64,000 nucleotides of DNA from Dyella japonica A8 (GCF_000725385.1 NZ_CP008884.1:1302001-1366000), one strand, 5' to 3'. Shown: positions 1 to 8,447, numbered from the stretch's first letter. The notes: a model not told the origin generated them from the letters alone. Program-made: numbers and translations.

Positions 1-432
1 GGCTATCGCCTGCTCGTACTGCGCCTGCAGGGCGAAGCCAGCCTGCTGGCCGAGCCGGACGAGGGCCCACCGGTGGAGCCGGTCGACCGGCCCGAGCGCT
101 TCCTGGTGCGCAAGCTGGGCAAGGAGTTCCTCATTGCAGCCCGCGAGATCGAATGGCTGCAGGCCTCCGGCAACTACGTGAACCTGCACGTGCGCGGTCG
201 CGACTATCCGCTGCGCGCCACCATGGCCGGCATCGAGGAGCGGCTCGACCCCACGCGGTTCGTGCGCGTGCACCGCAGCTATCTGGTGAACCTGGACTAT
301 CTCGCCGAGATGGAGCCGCTGGACACGGGCGACGCCCGGCTGACCATGCGCGATGGCGCCACGCTGCCGTGCAGCCGGCGCTTCCGTACCCAACTGCGCG
401 AGCGCTTTGGCGACGTGCCTGTCGGCGCTTGA
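1..432 (+). CDS. LytTR-family DNA-binding response regulator, 5' end outside window
   Basis: The reading frame is open from base 1, so the gene begins upstream and only its C-terminal part is visible. From about base 100 the translation is a LytTR DNA-binding domain: an FLVRKLGKEF start, then IEWLQASGNYVNLH, the FVRVHRSYLVNL strand-helix motif, and a C-terminal PCSRRFRTQLRERF. These are the hallmark segments of AlgR/LytR-type regulators, which bind DNA through beta strands rather than an HTH. A receiver domain probably lies upstream but cannot be seen. The next gene is 90 bp downstream and looks independent. Confidence 0.88.
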   Translation, partial: GYRLLVLRLQGEASLLAEPDEGPPVEPVDRPERFLVRKLGKEFLIAAREIEWLQASGNYVNLHVRGRDYPLRATMAGIEERLDPTRFVRVHRSYLVNLDYLAEMEPLDTGDARLTMRDGATLPCSRRFRTQLRERFGDVPVGA

Positions 433-522
433 TCGACGCTCCTGCAACGAAGGGGAGGCAAGGTTGCAACGCCCCTGGACCTCGTTCCACTCTAACCGTC
501 TAACCGCAACGGGATACCTTCC

Positions 523-1248
523 ATGACACAGCGCCTTCGCCTTGCCGCCACCACCCTTGGCACCTTGCTCGCACTGGTGGGCTGCTCCCAGTCCGGCGAC
601 CAGGCCCAGGCCCCGCAGCAGGCGCCTGCCGACGACTCCGCCGGCAAGCTCGACACCTATCGCCAGCTCCTGCGCATCGGCAACGACGAGATGGCGGTGA
701 CCATGGGCAAGGACATCCTCAATCGCTATCCCAATAGCGCGGCGGCCAAGGAAGTGCAGGAAACCCTGCCGGCGATCGAGAAGCGCTACACCGAGAACAG
801 CGAAAAGAACCGGCTCGCCGGTTTGTGGCTCTACCAGGTGTCGCCCATGGAGGGCGGCACGCAATCGACCGCCACCATCTACACCAGCCAGCCCGCGGGT
901 GAAGACCGCGTGCGCCTGGTGCTGCGCCGCCATACCGAGTGGGGGCAAAACGCCTTCCTGTTCAACGGCGGTCCGCACGGCTTCGTGTGCAAGGGCGTCT
1001 GCTCCATCAAGGCCACGTTCGACGGCAAACCCGGCACCATCAGCGCCTTCGCGCCGACCACGGGCGAGCCTGCGCTGCTGTTCAAGGACGACAAGGGTTT
1101 CATCGCCCAGCTGGAGAAGGCCAAGAAGATCACCATGGACGTCACGCTGCAGGACGGTGAGAAGAAGGTGACGCTGGTGTTCGAAACCGGCGGTTTTGAT
1201 CCGGCCAAGTGGCAGGCAGTGAGCAAGTCCCCGGCGAAGAAAAAATAA
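523..1248 (+). CDS. Putative lipoprotein, unknown function
   Basis: A 241-aa protein with a lipoprotein signal peptide: MTQRLRLAATTLGTLLALVGC, with Cys21 as the lipidation site (lipobox LVGC). A Gln/Ala/Pro-rich linker follows, then a helical stretch (about residues 40-90) and a beta-rich C-terminal half ending in a Lys-rich tail. I do not recognise a named family. It is probably anchored in the outer or inner membrane facing the periplasm. A second lipoprotein gene follows 58 bp downstream on the same strand and may be co-transcribed. Confidence 0.75.
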   Translation: MTQRLRLAATTLGTLLALVGCSQSGDQAQAPQQAPADDSAGKLDTYRQLLRIGNDEMAVTMGKDILNRYPNSAAAKEVQETLPAIEKRYTENSEKNRLAGLWLYQVSPMEGGTQSTATIYTSQPAGEDRVRLVLRRHTEWGQNAFLFNGGPHGFVCKGVCSIKATFDGKPGTISAFAPTTGEPALLFKDDKGFIAQLEKAKKITMDVTLQDGEKKVTLVFETGGFDPAKWQAVSKSPAKKK

Positions 1249-1306
1249 CGTCCACGCGCAGGCAGTTCACGCGTTTGCACGTACAGCACTCATGGAGATG
1301 AAGGTC

Positions 1307-1753
1307 ATGGCAGTGAAAACCGTTCTTGCCGCCGTCGCGGTGGTTGCCGCCCTCAGCGGCTGCGCCCGCGTCGGCGCGGACTACACCTCGCGCATGGACG
1401 CACGGCGGCAGGCCTATGCGGCCGCCGCCGGCACCCCGGTCAACAGCTTCCACTATTTCAGCCTATGGTCGTGGGAGCCGCTCAGTGACCGGCAATTGGC
1501 CGTCTATACGCGCGCGAACGAGGCCTGGCTGATCGACCTCGACGGTCGCTGCAGCAACCTGGAATTCACCAACCACATCGGGCTGACCTCGAGCGCCAGC
1601 GAGGTGTCGGTGAAGTTTGACCGTGTGCTCACGGGGCCACAGGATGCACCGTGCTTTATCAAGCAGATCCGGCCGGTGGACCTGAAGCAGCTCAACGCGC
1701 CGCAGGAGGGCAAGCCGCGAGAGGTTGAGGAGGCGCCGAGGCCGGCGAAGTAG
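1307..1753 (+). CDS. DUF6491-type lipoprotein
   Basis: A 148-aa protein. Three in-frame ATGs exist (1292, 1298, 1307); 1307 is preferred because GGAG at 1294-1297 sits 9 bases before it, whereas 1292 has no ribosome-binding site. The N-terminus MAVKTVLAAVAVVAALSGC is a lipoprotein signal with lipobox LSGC. The body, with a conserved WLIDL-D-R-C centre and a later CFIKQIRPVD, resembles the DUF6491 family common in Xanthomonadales. The function of that family is unknown. The two cysteines in the body could form a disulfide in the periplasm. Confidence 0.72.
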   Translation: MAVKTVLAAVAVVAALSGCARVGADYTSRMDARRQAYAAAAGTPVNSFHYFSLWSWEPLSDRQLAVYTRANEAWLIDLDGRCSNLEFTNHIGLTSSASEVSVKFDRVLTGPQDAPCFIKQIRPVDLKQLNAPQEGKPREVEEAPRPAK

Positions 1754-1940
1754 CTGGCGCTTGCTGAAGCGGGTGATGGTTTCGCCGCTTTGGTATGGGT
1801 CGTGGGTTGTGGACGTGCCGGTTCCTTTCTCTCTGCTTCTTTGGGGGCGCGGGAGCAGTCTTGGAAGGCTGGGGTGTTGAGGATTGAAGAGAGGGTTGGG
1901 GTGAGGGGTGCAACCTGGCCTCACCGCCTCGTCCTTTAGC

Positions 1941-1968
1941 CGTCATCCCGGCGCAGGCCGGGATCCAG
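1941..1968. repeat. CGTCATCCC...GGGATCCAG dispersed palindromic repeat
   Basis: A short imperfect palindrome (CCCGGC/GCCGGG arms) beginning CGTCATCC and ending GGGATCCAG. A close relative with CCCTGC/GCAGGG arms lies at 38763-38790. Two copies sharing the flanks but with compensatory changes in the arms suggest a REP-like family. Confidence 0.7.
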
Positions 1969-1974
1969 AGCCTC

Positions 1975-2091
1975 GGTGCTCGGTTGTCGCGTTGTGGCGA
2001 CCTGGCTCGCCTGCCGCGGGCTTCCGCCCTCCTGCCGGAGGGCGGGTCACTTTCTCTTGCTTGCCCAAGAGAAAGTAACCAAAGAGAAGGG
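1975..2091 (+). repeat. Long dispersed repeat, copy A
   Basis: It runs from a TTGTCGCGTTGTGGCGACC region through a short inverted GCCCTCCTGCCGGAGGGC hairpin to the ending AAGAGAAAGTAACCAAAGAG. A diverged copy in the opposite orientation is at 2660-2772. Both have the AAGAAAAGTAACC-like end facing the middle of the gap. Elements of this kind are common between genes in Xanthomonadaceae; no coding capacity is evident. Confidence 0.7.
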
Positions 2092-2262
2092 CCCCCCGGA
2101 TGACGCGCCTTCCGGGCTTGCAGCCCGGAAGGTACGCGGGCGGGTTCCGGGCTTTTCGACGGGGCATCCTGCCCCGACGAAAAGTGCCAGGGATCCCTCC
2201 CTGGCACCCCTGCGGGGCCTGATCTCCACCCGCCCGCCGCGTCATACGGGGACCCGGTAGGT

Positions 2263-2340
2263 CAAAAGCCAAAAGCCAAAAGCTAAAAGCCAAAGCCAAA
2301 AGCCAAAGCTAAAAGCTAAAAGCCGAAGTAAGAAGCCGAG
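2263..2340. repeat. Short tandem repeat of AAAAGCC/AAAAGCT units
   Basis: About ten head-to-tail copies of a seven-base unit AAAAGCC, with variants AAAAGCT and shortened AAAGCC. It is markedly A-rich compared with its surroundings. Such arrays change length by slippage; no coding or regulatory role is visible here. Confidence 0.8.
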
Positions 2341-2373
2341 CCGTTGGCGAAGCATCCAAAGAGGCGAGTCCCT

Positions 2374-2456
2374 TGTGGGAGCGCACCCTGTGCGCGACAG
2401 CGGCGTCTCGTAGTCACCGCTCCGTTAGGTTGTCGCGCACAGGGTGCGCTCCCACA
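2374..2456. repeat. REP doublet 1 (inverted pair)
   Basis: Left arm TGTGGGAGCGCACCCTGTGC (first 20 bases of about 25) and an exact inverted right arm at 2432-2456, separated by about 33 bp. The same doublet recurs at 10481, 32561, 35878 and 40997, with single arms at 27229 and 61779. Confidence 0.92.
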
Positions 2457-2659
2457 GAAAAGAGAAAAGCGGGCGACCGTGCGGGTCCCGACCACGCCAA
2501 AGCGAAGCGAGGGGCTGCTTTAAGTCCTCATCGCTCTGGCGCGTTGCGAAGCGCTTGGAATGACACGCTGTGTAGAGGCGGAGGTAGCCGAGTAGCGACC
2601 TGCCTCAACCGTTCGGGCTTGTCCCCACAGAATGCTGCCAGCTCTGGCTCTTCAGGCCA

Positions 2660-2772
2660 TTTTCTTTGGGTTACTTTTCTTTTGGGCCAGCAAAAGAAAA
2701 GTGACTCGGCCTTCGGCAGAAGGTCGAAACGCCCGCTGCGTAAGCGGCCAGGTCGCGATAACGCACGAGGCG
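2660..2772 (-). repeat. Long dispersed repeat, copy B (inverted)
   Basis: Reverse-oriented, diverged copy of 1975-2091. It begins TTTTCTTTGGGTTACTTTTC and ends in the CCAGGTCGCGATAACGCAC part. It contains its own TTCGGCAGAAG and CGCTGCGTAAGCG hairpins in place of the hairpin of copy A. Confidence 0.68.
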
Positions 2773-2793
2773 AAGACCCAACCTAGCCGAAAC

Positions 2794-2830
2794 TGGATGA
2801 CCAGCCATACGGCTGTTGAAAAGCGCCTCC
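2794..2830. repeat. GGATGACCAGCCAT...GCGCCTCC dispersed repeat, copy 1
   Basis: The 35-base stretch beginning TGGATGACCAGCCAT and ending CGCCTCC recurs almost unchanged at 38825-38861. In both places a CGTCATCC-type palindrome is associated on one side and a terminal GGGATGACGG or GGGGTGACGG on the other, so the two may belong to one larger mosaic repeat. Confidence 0.72.
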
Positions 2831-2971
2831 GGCCCGCGACGCGAAGCTAGTCCCGGTGGGACGCCGGGATGACGGCTCTAGTGAGGCCACACGGCCAGCA
2901 TGCCTGAAGAACAGCTCGCCAACGCCGCCCCATGGCCGTCTCACCCTAAGGAGAGGAAGACAGCACCCCGA

Positions 2972-3793
2972 TCAGTTGAGAAACAACCGCTCCGCCAACT
3001 TCGCCAGCGGCTTCTCCATCGCATTCTGCAACCGCGGCGGCAACTCCAGCGGCTTCAGCAACATCTTCACCGTCATCTCCGCCGGAATATTGCGCTTCAG
3101 CAAACCCTGCGCACGCCCGGTGATGCGCTTGAACTCCGCCTGGTTGTCCTTGAGATGCGGATAGCACTGGTCGAACACATGCCGCAGGGCGATGTCGCTG
3201 TCCTCGCTGCGGATCTCGTTGAGGCGGCGCAGGATGGTGCGGAACACTTTGTAGCGGCTGAAGCCCTCGCGCTCCCGGTACAGGCGGAAATGCTGATAGA
3301 AGTGCTTGTAGTGACGGACTTCGTCGCTCTTGATGTGGCCGGTGAGCTGCTTGAGCACCGGTTCGTCGGTGATGTCGTTGAGCGCGCGATAGAGGCTGGC
3401 GGTGCCGGTTTCCACCACACAGCGGGCGGCCAGTTCCAGGCCGCGGCTTGCTTCCAGTTGCTCGGCGGTGCACACGGCACCGTACTCGGCCCAGAACGAG
3501 GCGAAGCCCTTGTCCCAGTCAAATTCCGGCCACACCGCCTTCACGTAGGCGGCGAGGGCGCGGCCGTGCTGTAGTTCTTCGTGTTCCCAATGCTGGCTGA
3601 GCCAGGTCTGCAGGGTTTCGTCGCCGGCGAAGTGGTCGACGAGATTGTGCGTATACAGGTCCGAGCCACTCTCGACGAACGAGGCGCTGCAAAGCAGGAA
3701 GAACAGGTCTTCGTTCTGGCGAACGCGCTGAATTTCGATTTGGCTGAAGTCCAGACTTTCCACAGTCCAGGGCAACGATTGGGTGTAGCTCAC
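2972..3793 (-). CDS. Ferritin-like diiron protein
   Basis: A 273-aa, all-helical soluble protein starting at GTG (3793), with AGGAA 8-9 bases upstream on its strand. It shows the complete carboxylate-bridged diiron signature: Glu41, Glu73-x-x-His76 (in EHEELQHG), Glu128 (in VVETG) and Glu158-x-x-His161 (in DEVRHYKHF). Two ExxH motifs in a four-helix bundle are typical of the ferritin-like superfamily that includes rubrerythrins, desaturases and R2-like oxidases. The substrate cannot be deduced. It stands alone, convergent with the upstream lipoproteins and co-directional with uspA, 144 bp away. Confidence 0.82.
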   Translation of the reverse strand: MSYTQSLPWTVESLDFSQIEIQRVRQNEDLFFLLCSASFVESGSDLYTHNLVDHFAGDETLQTWLSQHWEHEELQHGRALAAYVKAVWPEFDWDKGFASFWAEYGAVCTAEQLEASRGLELAARCVVETGTASLYRALNDITDEPVLKQLTGHIKSDEVRHYKHFYQHFRLYREREGFSRYKVFRTILRRLNEIRSEDSDIALRHVFDQCYPHLKDNQAEFKRITGRAQGLLKRNIPAEMTVKMLLKPLELPPRLQNAMEKPLAKLAERLFLN

Positions 3794-3936
3794 GCGGGCA
3801 TTCCTGTGCGGGGCCAGAGGGCTGGTTCAACGCGGGCACGGCGCCAGCCTGGCATGACGGTCTTGTGACAGCATACTTCGAGACGACCACAGGGGATTAA
3901 CGAGCGCCGACCCGGCGGGGCGAGAGGGCCGGCTGG

Positions 3937-4353
3937 TCAGCGGACCACGGTCACCGGCACGTGGGCGCGTTCCAGGACATCGCCGGACACCGAGCCGAGC
4001 AGCCAGCGTGCCAGGACACCCCGCCCGGTATGGCCGATCACGATGTGATCGACGCCGTGACGGCGCACCTGTTCGAGCAGCACGTCGCCCGGACTGCCGC
4101 GCACGACTTCCGCGTCGATCAGCGTCGCGGCATCGGGCACGAGCTGCTTTACTTCTTCGAGCAGGCGGGAGCAACGCGTGCCGCCCTGGTCGGTCATCAT
4201 CAGCGCGCAGGTGTCGGCGCTGCCTTCGGTCAGCTGCAGTACGGTCACCACGCGCACGCGACCGCCCGTGGCCTGGGCCATTTCCACCGCGAAGCGGACC
4301 GCGCGCTGCGAGGTGGCGGAACCGTCATAGCCGACCAGCGAGTACTTGATCAT
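3937..4353 (-). CDS. Universal stress protein, UspA family
   Basis: A 138-aa single Usp domain starting MIKYSLVGYDGS. The open frame extends further upstream, but the ATG at 4353 is the natural family N-terminus and has AAGAGA upstream. The ATP-binding motif G-2x-G-9x-G-S is present at Gly107, Gly110, Gly120 and Ser121 (GHTGRG...LLGS), so this is probably a nucleotide-binding member. Usp proteins are cytoplasmic dimers induced by stress or growth arrest. A 397-bp non-coding stretch separates it from the divergent secreted protein gene at 4751. Confidence 0.92.
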   Translation of the reverse strand: MIKYSLVGYDGSATSQRAVRFAVEMAQATGGRVRVVTVLQLTEGSADTCALMMTDQGGTRCSRLLEEVKQLVPDAATLIDAEVVRGSPGDVLLEQVRRHGVDHIVIGHTGRGVLARWLLGSVSGDVLERAHVPVTVVR

Positions 4354-4750
4354 GTACTGTCTCTTGGCGCGGGCGGGCGGCGGCAACGGACCTGGCGCAT
4401 CCGGTCCAGGGACGTTCGCCCACCGGGTTTTTCGGATCGTGATCCCAGCGTAATCCTCGGCGACCGCCTGCGCCATCGTGCGCAGCATGTTTCGATCCGC
4501 TGGCCGATCCGGCGGGCGGCTGCACCCTTGAAGGCCGGCTGCCTGCGCGCGCAACCCACGGTCCTGACTGGTTTTTCCAGGGTGGCGAAGGCATGCGATG
4601 AAGCGCCATTCACGAATCGCTCCGTCGATTCCACGTGGCGTTCACAGGAACTGCCGACGATGGACCTCGCGAGCATCTGCGGGCGTTCAGTGTTGCTGGC
4701 GAGAATGGCAGGTGTCGTCCCGAGTTCGGACCCATGACAAGGAGACTGCG
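4354..4750. other. Divergent intergenic region uspA / secreted protein
   Basis: About 400 bp with no supported gene. Open frames run through it only because of high GC. It must carry the promoters for the leftward uspA and the rightward gene at 4751. I see no clear operator or hairpin, only the AAGGAGAC ribosome-binding site at its right end. Confidence 0.6.
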
Positions 4751-5209
4751 ATGATCAAGCGTACGTTCGGTATGGCGGCCCTGGTTCTGGCCTGCGCGGG
4801 TGCGATGACGGCCTTGCCGTCGGCACCGGCCCGGGCGGCCGAGGCGGAAGTGAAGTGCGACCTGACCTTCAGCCTCTCCGGGTGGTCGGTTATCTACAAG
4901 CATGCGTCGGGCAGCGGTACCGTGGTCTGCAGCAACGGCCAGAAGGCCCACGTGAAGATCTCGGTCAACGGTGGTGGCCTCACGGCCGGCAAGTACCGCA
5001 TCGATAACGGCAAGGGCGATATCACCCACGTGCGCAGCATCGACGACGTGTTCGGCGATTACGCGCAGGCGAGTGCCGAAGCCGGTGTGATCAAGAGCGG
5101 CGAAGCGCAGGTGTTGAGCAAGGGCACCACCTCGCTGGCCCTGCACGGCAGCGGCGAGGGCATCAACCTGGGTGTGTCGGTGGGTGCGTTCTCCATCACC
5201 CGCAAGTAA
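4751..5209 (+). CDS. Secreted protein of unknown function
   Basis: A 152-aa precursor. ATG 4751 is chosen because AAGGAGAC at 4739-4746 sits just upstream. Residues 1-30 form a Sec signal peptide ending in PARAAEA. The mature part is beta-rich and Gly/Ser-rich with two cysteines (CDLTF and VVCSNG), consistent with a small periplasmic or exported beta protein. No catalytic motif is visible and I do not recognise the family. A strong terminator lies 20 bp downstream, so it is probably a single-gene transcript. Confidence 0.75.
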   Translation: MIKRTFGMAALVLACAGAMTALPSAPARAAEAEVKCDLTFSLSGWSVIYKHASGSGTVVCSNGQKAHVKISVNGGGLTAGKYRIDNGKGDITHVRSIDDVFGDYAQASAEAGVIKSGEAQVLSKGTTSLALHGSGEGINLGVSVGAFSITRK

Positions 5210-5230
5210 GCCTGGCCTTGTTGCAGCACA

Positions 5231-5260
5231 CAAAGGGCGCCGCGTGGCGCCCTTTGTTTT
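5231..5260 (+). terminator. Rho-independent terminator
   Basis: A perfect 11-bp stem CAAAGGGCGCC / GGCGCCCTTTG with a GCGT loop, followed by TTTT. It ends the transcript of the secreted protein gene and lies 42 bp before bcp. Confidence 0.9.
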
Positions 5261-5302
5261 GGTACGCGTACACTCTGCGACATTCCCGGTTGGAGTGTGG
5301 TC

Positions 5303-5848
5303 ATGCGTCGCCTGTCGTTCCTGTTGTTGCTTGGTCTCTTGACCGGGCTGCTGGCCCCGGCCTATGCCGGCGATTCCGCGCCCCCGATGCCCCAGGCCGG
5401 CCAGGCGGCTCCCGATTTCCACCTGCAGGATCAGAATGGCAAGTGGCACATGCCGGCCGATCACAAGGGCCATTGGGTGGTCCTGTACTTCTATCCGAAG
5501 GACTTCACGCCTGGTTGCACCACCGAGGTCTGCACCTTCCGCGATGACGTGGCCAAACTGCGCCAGCAAGGCGCCGACGTGCTGGGCGTGAGCCTGGATG
5601 ACGTGACATCGCACGCCGAATTCGCCGCCAAATACCACGTGCCGTTCCCGCTGCTCTCCGATGCCGATGGCGCCACCGCCCGGGCCTACGGCGTGCTCAC
5701 TTCCAAGCTGGGCTTCAAGTACGCACGCCGCACCACGTTCCTGATCGATCCGCAGGGCAAGATCGCCAAGGTCTACCCGGATGTGGATCCCGAGAAGCAT
5801 TCGGCGCAGGTGCTGTCCGACCTGGCCACGCTGAAGGCCTCCTCCTGA
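5303..5848 (+). CDS. bcp: Peroxiredoxin, Bcp/PrxQ type, with signal peptide
   Basis: A 181-aa thiol peroxidase of the AhpC/TSA superfamily that reduces H2O2 and organic hydroperoxides. ATG 5303 has GGAG at 5292-5295. The motif DFTPGCTTEVCTFRD contains the peroxidatic Cys72 and the resolving Cys77 five residues later, the atypical 2-Cys arrangement of PrxQ/Bcp. Unlike cytoplasmic Bcp it has an N-terminal hydrophobic leader (residues 1-22, ending APAYAGD), so it is likely exported to the periplasm. Its TGA overlaps the ATG of the following membrane protein gene (TGATG), implying translational coupling. Confidence 0.92.
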   Translation: MRRLSFLLLLGLLTGLLAPAYAGDSAPPMPQAGQAAPDFHLQDQNGKWHMPADHKGHWVVLYFYPKDFTPGCTTEVCTFRDDVAKLRQQGADVLGVSLDDVTSHAEFAAKYHVPFPLLSDADGATARAYGVLTSKLGFKYARRTTFLIDPQGKIAKVYPDVDPEKHSAQVLSDLATLKASS

Positions 5849-6411
5849 TGCCGCTCGCCATGCGTACTGAAAGCTCCCGGCACGACGGCTTTGCGTTCTG
5901 GCGCATCCTGGTGTGGCTGATCCTGTTGCTGGCGGCATACGGCTGCCTGCAGTACGTGACGCACGCCCAGCAGCTGTGGCATGCGCTGCAGCCGCTGCCG
6001 GCGTCGGACACGGGGGATATCGTGCAGCTGCAGAAGATGCTGGCCTGGGATGTGCTCTATTTCCTCGCGGCGTTCGCCTTGGTGGTGATCTGCGCGGGCG
6101 CCATTCTTCGACAGGCGTGGGCGCGTTCCGCCTTGCAGGTGGCCTGCGTGCTGCTGGCTGTGGGCTGGGGGCTGGTCGGCGGCCTGATGCTGTTCTCGCA
6201 ATGGCACGAATTCAGCCAGGGCGTGGCGATGACGAACGCGCAGTCATCGCTGGATACCGCCTCGCAAATGGCGCTTGCCCATATGCATCGCAGTTTCCTC
6301 ATCGCCATGGGCATCAAGGTTGTGGGTGGCCCGCTGCTGCTGTGGCTGGCCTGGCGGCTGGGGCAACCTGCGGTGCGCCAACAGTTCCGTACCCTGCGCA
6401 GGGCGCGTTAA
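5848..6411 (+). CDS. Four-helix integral membrane protein, unknown function
   Basis: A 187-aa protein with four hydrophobic segments (about residues 18-35, 67-87, 94-115 and 150-168) separated by short loops, and an Arg-rich C-terminus. It is translationally coupled to bcp through a TGATG overlap, so it may help or depend on the exported peroxiredoxin. No family motif is recognised. Confidence 0.8.
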   Translation: MPLAMRTESSRHDGFAFWRILVWLILLLAAYGCLQYVTHAQQLWHALQPLPASDTGDIVQLQKMLAWDVLYFLAAFALVVICAGAILRQAWARSALQVACVLLAVGWGLVGGLMLFSQWHEFSQGVAMTNAQSSLDTASQMALAHMHRSFLIAMGIKVVGGPLLLWLAWRLGQPAVRQQFRTLRRAR

Positions 6412-6498
6412 GGCGATACTTACTTCGCGTTGGCTTATTCAGGTTCGGTTGCCGCAGCGCAGGTTATCGCTGCGGCATCGTCCGTTCCGGTTTTTCCC

Positions 6499-7251
6499 AT
6501 GCGCCTGCGCCGTTTGTCCGTTCTCCTGATGTTCTCCTTCGCCAGCCTGGCCCTGCATGCGCAGGACCTGGCCACCACCTGCCATGCGACCAGCAGCTAC
6601 GACCTCACCGTGGCGCCGGATCACCTCCAGTTTGACCGGCCGCAGCCCTCGCCCCGCGTGGTGGTGATGCACGATGGCAGCCTGCGCACCGATGGGGCCG
6701 TGGCCTCGTTGCGGCCCGATGACGAAGACCGGCTGGCCCTGTTCGAGCGCGAACTGCGCGCCCTGATGCCACGCGTGAAGGCGGTGGCATCCAACGGCGT
6801 GGACATGCTGGCCGCCGCCATGCATGACGAAGGCGCGCGGCTCTCGCTGGACGCCGCCACGCGGACCGAGCTCGACCGTCGCGTGGCCACACGTGCCGTG
6901 GAGCTCAAGCAGCGCATCGCTGCCAGCAACAGCACGCACGACTGGCAGGGCAACCTGGCCGACCAGTACGCCAACCAGCTGGCCTCCGACCTGATGCCGC
7001 TGCTGGCCAACGACCTGGGTCAGCAGGCCATGAACGCGGCCATGACCGGCGACCTGCAGGCCGCGGCCAGTCTGCGCGACACCGCGGCGGATCTCGCCAC
7101 CCAGCTGCGCCCCCGCCTGGAGCAGCGGATGCAGGCGCTTTCGCCCCAGGTGCAGGCGCTGTGCCCGGCGGTTCAGCGTCTGGCCGAGCTGCAGCAGGGG
7201 ATTCGCGGCGCTGGCGGGCAACCCCTGAACCTGCTTCAGGTCGGGCAGTAA
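6499..7251 (+). CDS. DUF2884 (YggN-like) exported protein
   Basis: A 250-aa precursor starting at ATG 6499, where the signal peptide MRLRRLSVLLMFSFASLALHA begins. The short N-terminal beta part (residues 25-70) is followed by a long amphipathic helical region rich in Ala, Leu, Asp and Gln. This layout matches the DUF2884/YggN family of gammaproteobacterial periplasmic proteins, whose function is not established. It stands 87 bp after the membrane protein gene. Confidence 0.75.
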   Translation: MRLRRLSVLLMFSFASLALHAQDLATTCHATSSYDLTVAPDHLQFDRPQPSPRVVVMHDGSLRTDGAVASLRPDDEDRLALFERELRALMPRVKAVASNGVDMLAAAMHDEGARLSLDAATRTELDRRVATRAVELKQRIAASNSTHDWQGNLADQYANQLASDLMPLLANDLGQQAMNAAMTGDLQAAASLRDTAADLATQLRPRLEQRMQALSPQVQALCPAVQRLAELQQGIRGAGGQPLNLLQVGQ

Positions 7252-7368
7252 AACCGCGGCTGAGCAAGGGTCTCTGCTTCGCCCGTGATTAACCTTCCGC
7301 TAAGTGGCGAAGCGCGAGGATGTCGTCCGCCACCGTTTCAGGCTCAGCAGTCCGCAGGAGGCGACCTC

Positions 7369-7803
7369 GTGTCGCGGGTACCACACTACAACGCCCTCAT
7401 CCGACGGGGCATCGATGACCGGGACCTGTATCGCCGGGCCCTGGCTGACGTCCGCGAGCCCGGTCTGCAGGCTTTGCTGGCGGAGAACCTGCAGACGCTC
7501 GACGCCTTGATCGGCGATCTGCAGGCACAGGTACACGCCAGTGGCCGCACACCGGCCCGTCACGGGACGCTCACGGGAGCCATCCGCAGCGCGCTGGCGG
7601 CGATGGTCACCGGGCTGGCCTCCAACCGCGATTCGGCGTGGGTGCACTACCTGGCGCGAAACGAATGCGCCCTCCTGAACAGCTTCGAGCAGCAGATGGC
7701 GCAGGCCTCCGGCGAATCGGCGCGTGTGCTGAGAGTCCAGTTGTCCCGCCTCTACGGCATCCATAAGGATATGCACTGCCTGGCCGGCACCAACCACGGT
7801 TGA
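7369..7803 (+). CDS. DUF2383-like four-helix-bundle protein
   Basis: A 144-aa protein starting at GTG 7369, fixed by AGGAGG at 7356-7361 with seven bases of spacing. The sequence is entirely helical (YNALIRRGIDDRDLYRRA..., LLAENLQTLDALIGDLQAQV..., GAIRSALAAMVTGL...) and follows the pattern of the PA2169-type DUF2383 ferritin-like bundle. The canonical metal-ligand set is not obvious, so metal binding is uncertain. It could instead be a stand-alone stress-related helical bundle. Confidence 0.65.
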   Translation: MSRVPHYNALIRRGIDDRDLYRRALADVREPGLQALLAENLQTLDALIGDLQAQVHASGRTPARHGTLTGAIRSALAAMVTGLASNRDSAWVHYLARNECALLNSFEQQMAQASGESARVLRVQLSRLYGIHKDMHCLAGTNHG

Positions 7804-7833
7804 CCGGCCGCTTCATCCACACAAGGAACCTGT

Positions 7834-8409
7834 GTGCCATCGACTCCCGCGGACGTGCTGGATTTCTGGTTCGACAGTGCCACCGAGGCGCTCTGGTTCG
7901 CGCGCAGCGACGCCTTCGATGCACGCATCCGCGAGCGTTTCGGCGACACGTTGACGGCGGCCCGGCGCGGCGATCTGGACGATTGGGCGCAGACGCCCGA
8001 TGGTTGGCTGGCCCTGCTGATCGTGCGCGACCAGTTCAGCCGGAACCTCTACCGCAACGACGCCCGCGCCTGGTCGGATGATCAGGCCACGCAGGCCATC
8101 GCCCTGGAGGGCATGGCGCGCGGGCTTGACCTGGGGTTGTCGCCACTCCAGCGCGTCTTTGCCTATCTGCCGCTGGAACATGCGGAAAGCACGGATCTGC
8201 AGAAGCATTGCGTGCGCCTGTTCGAAGGCCTTGCGGCGAGCCAGCCGGCGGCGACGCGTTCCCGTTTCGACGACTTCCTTGATTACGCCCGCCACCACCA
8301 CGATGTGATAGAGCGGTTCGGCAGGTTTCCCCACCGCAACGCCGTCCTTGGCCGTACCGATACGCCTGCGGAGCAAGCGTATATGGCGAGCCCGGGCGCC
8401 GGCTTCTGA
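7834..8409 (+). CDS. DUF924 family protein
   Basis: A 191-aa protein starting at GTG 7834 with AAGGAA nine bases upstream. It has the characteristic features of DUF924: VLDFWFD at the N-terminus, LLIVRDQFSRNLYR, RVFAYLPLEHAES in the middle, and FGRFPHRNAVLGR near the end. The family has a TPR-like all-helical fold, and its conserved His/Glu/Arg residues have no agreed biochemical role. It lies 30 bp after the DUF2383-like gene, so the two are probably co-transcribed. Confidence 0.9.
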   Translation: MPSTPADVLDFWFDSATEALWFARSDAFDARIRERFGDTLTAARRGDLDDWAQTPDGWLALLIVRDQFSRNLYRNDARAWSDDQATQAIALEGMARGLDLGLSPLQRVFAYLPLEHAESTDLQKHCVRLFEGLAASQPAATRSRFDDFLDYARHHHDVIERFGRFPHRNAVLGRTDTPAEQAYMASPGAGF

Positions 8410-8447
8410 GCGGTTTTCTGAGCGTTACCGACGACACGGAGTTCATC

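Larger units (their letters stand above)
1754..2971. other. 1.2-kb gene-free stretch filled with dispersed repeats
   Basis: No convincing gene is present; the open frames here have no SD and no family features. The stretch contains, in order, a GAGGGTTGGGGTGAGGGG motif (about 1891-1910), a CGTCATCCC...GGGATCCAG element, two inverted copies of a ~115-bp repeat, a short A-rich tandem repeat and a REP doublet, listed separately. It separates a convergent gene pair (lipoprotein + and ferritin-like -), a typical place for such repeats to accumulate. Confidence 0.8.
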
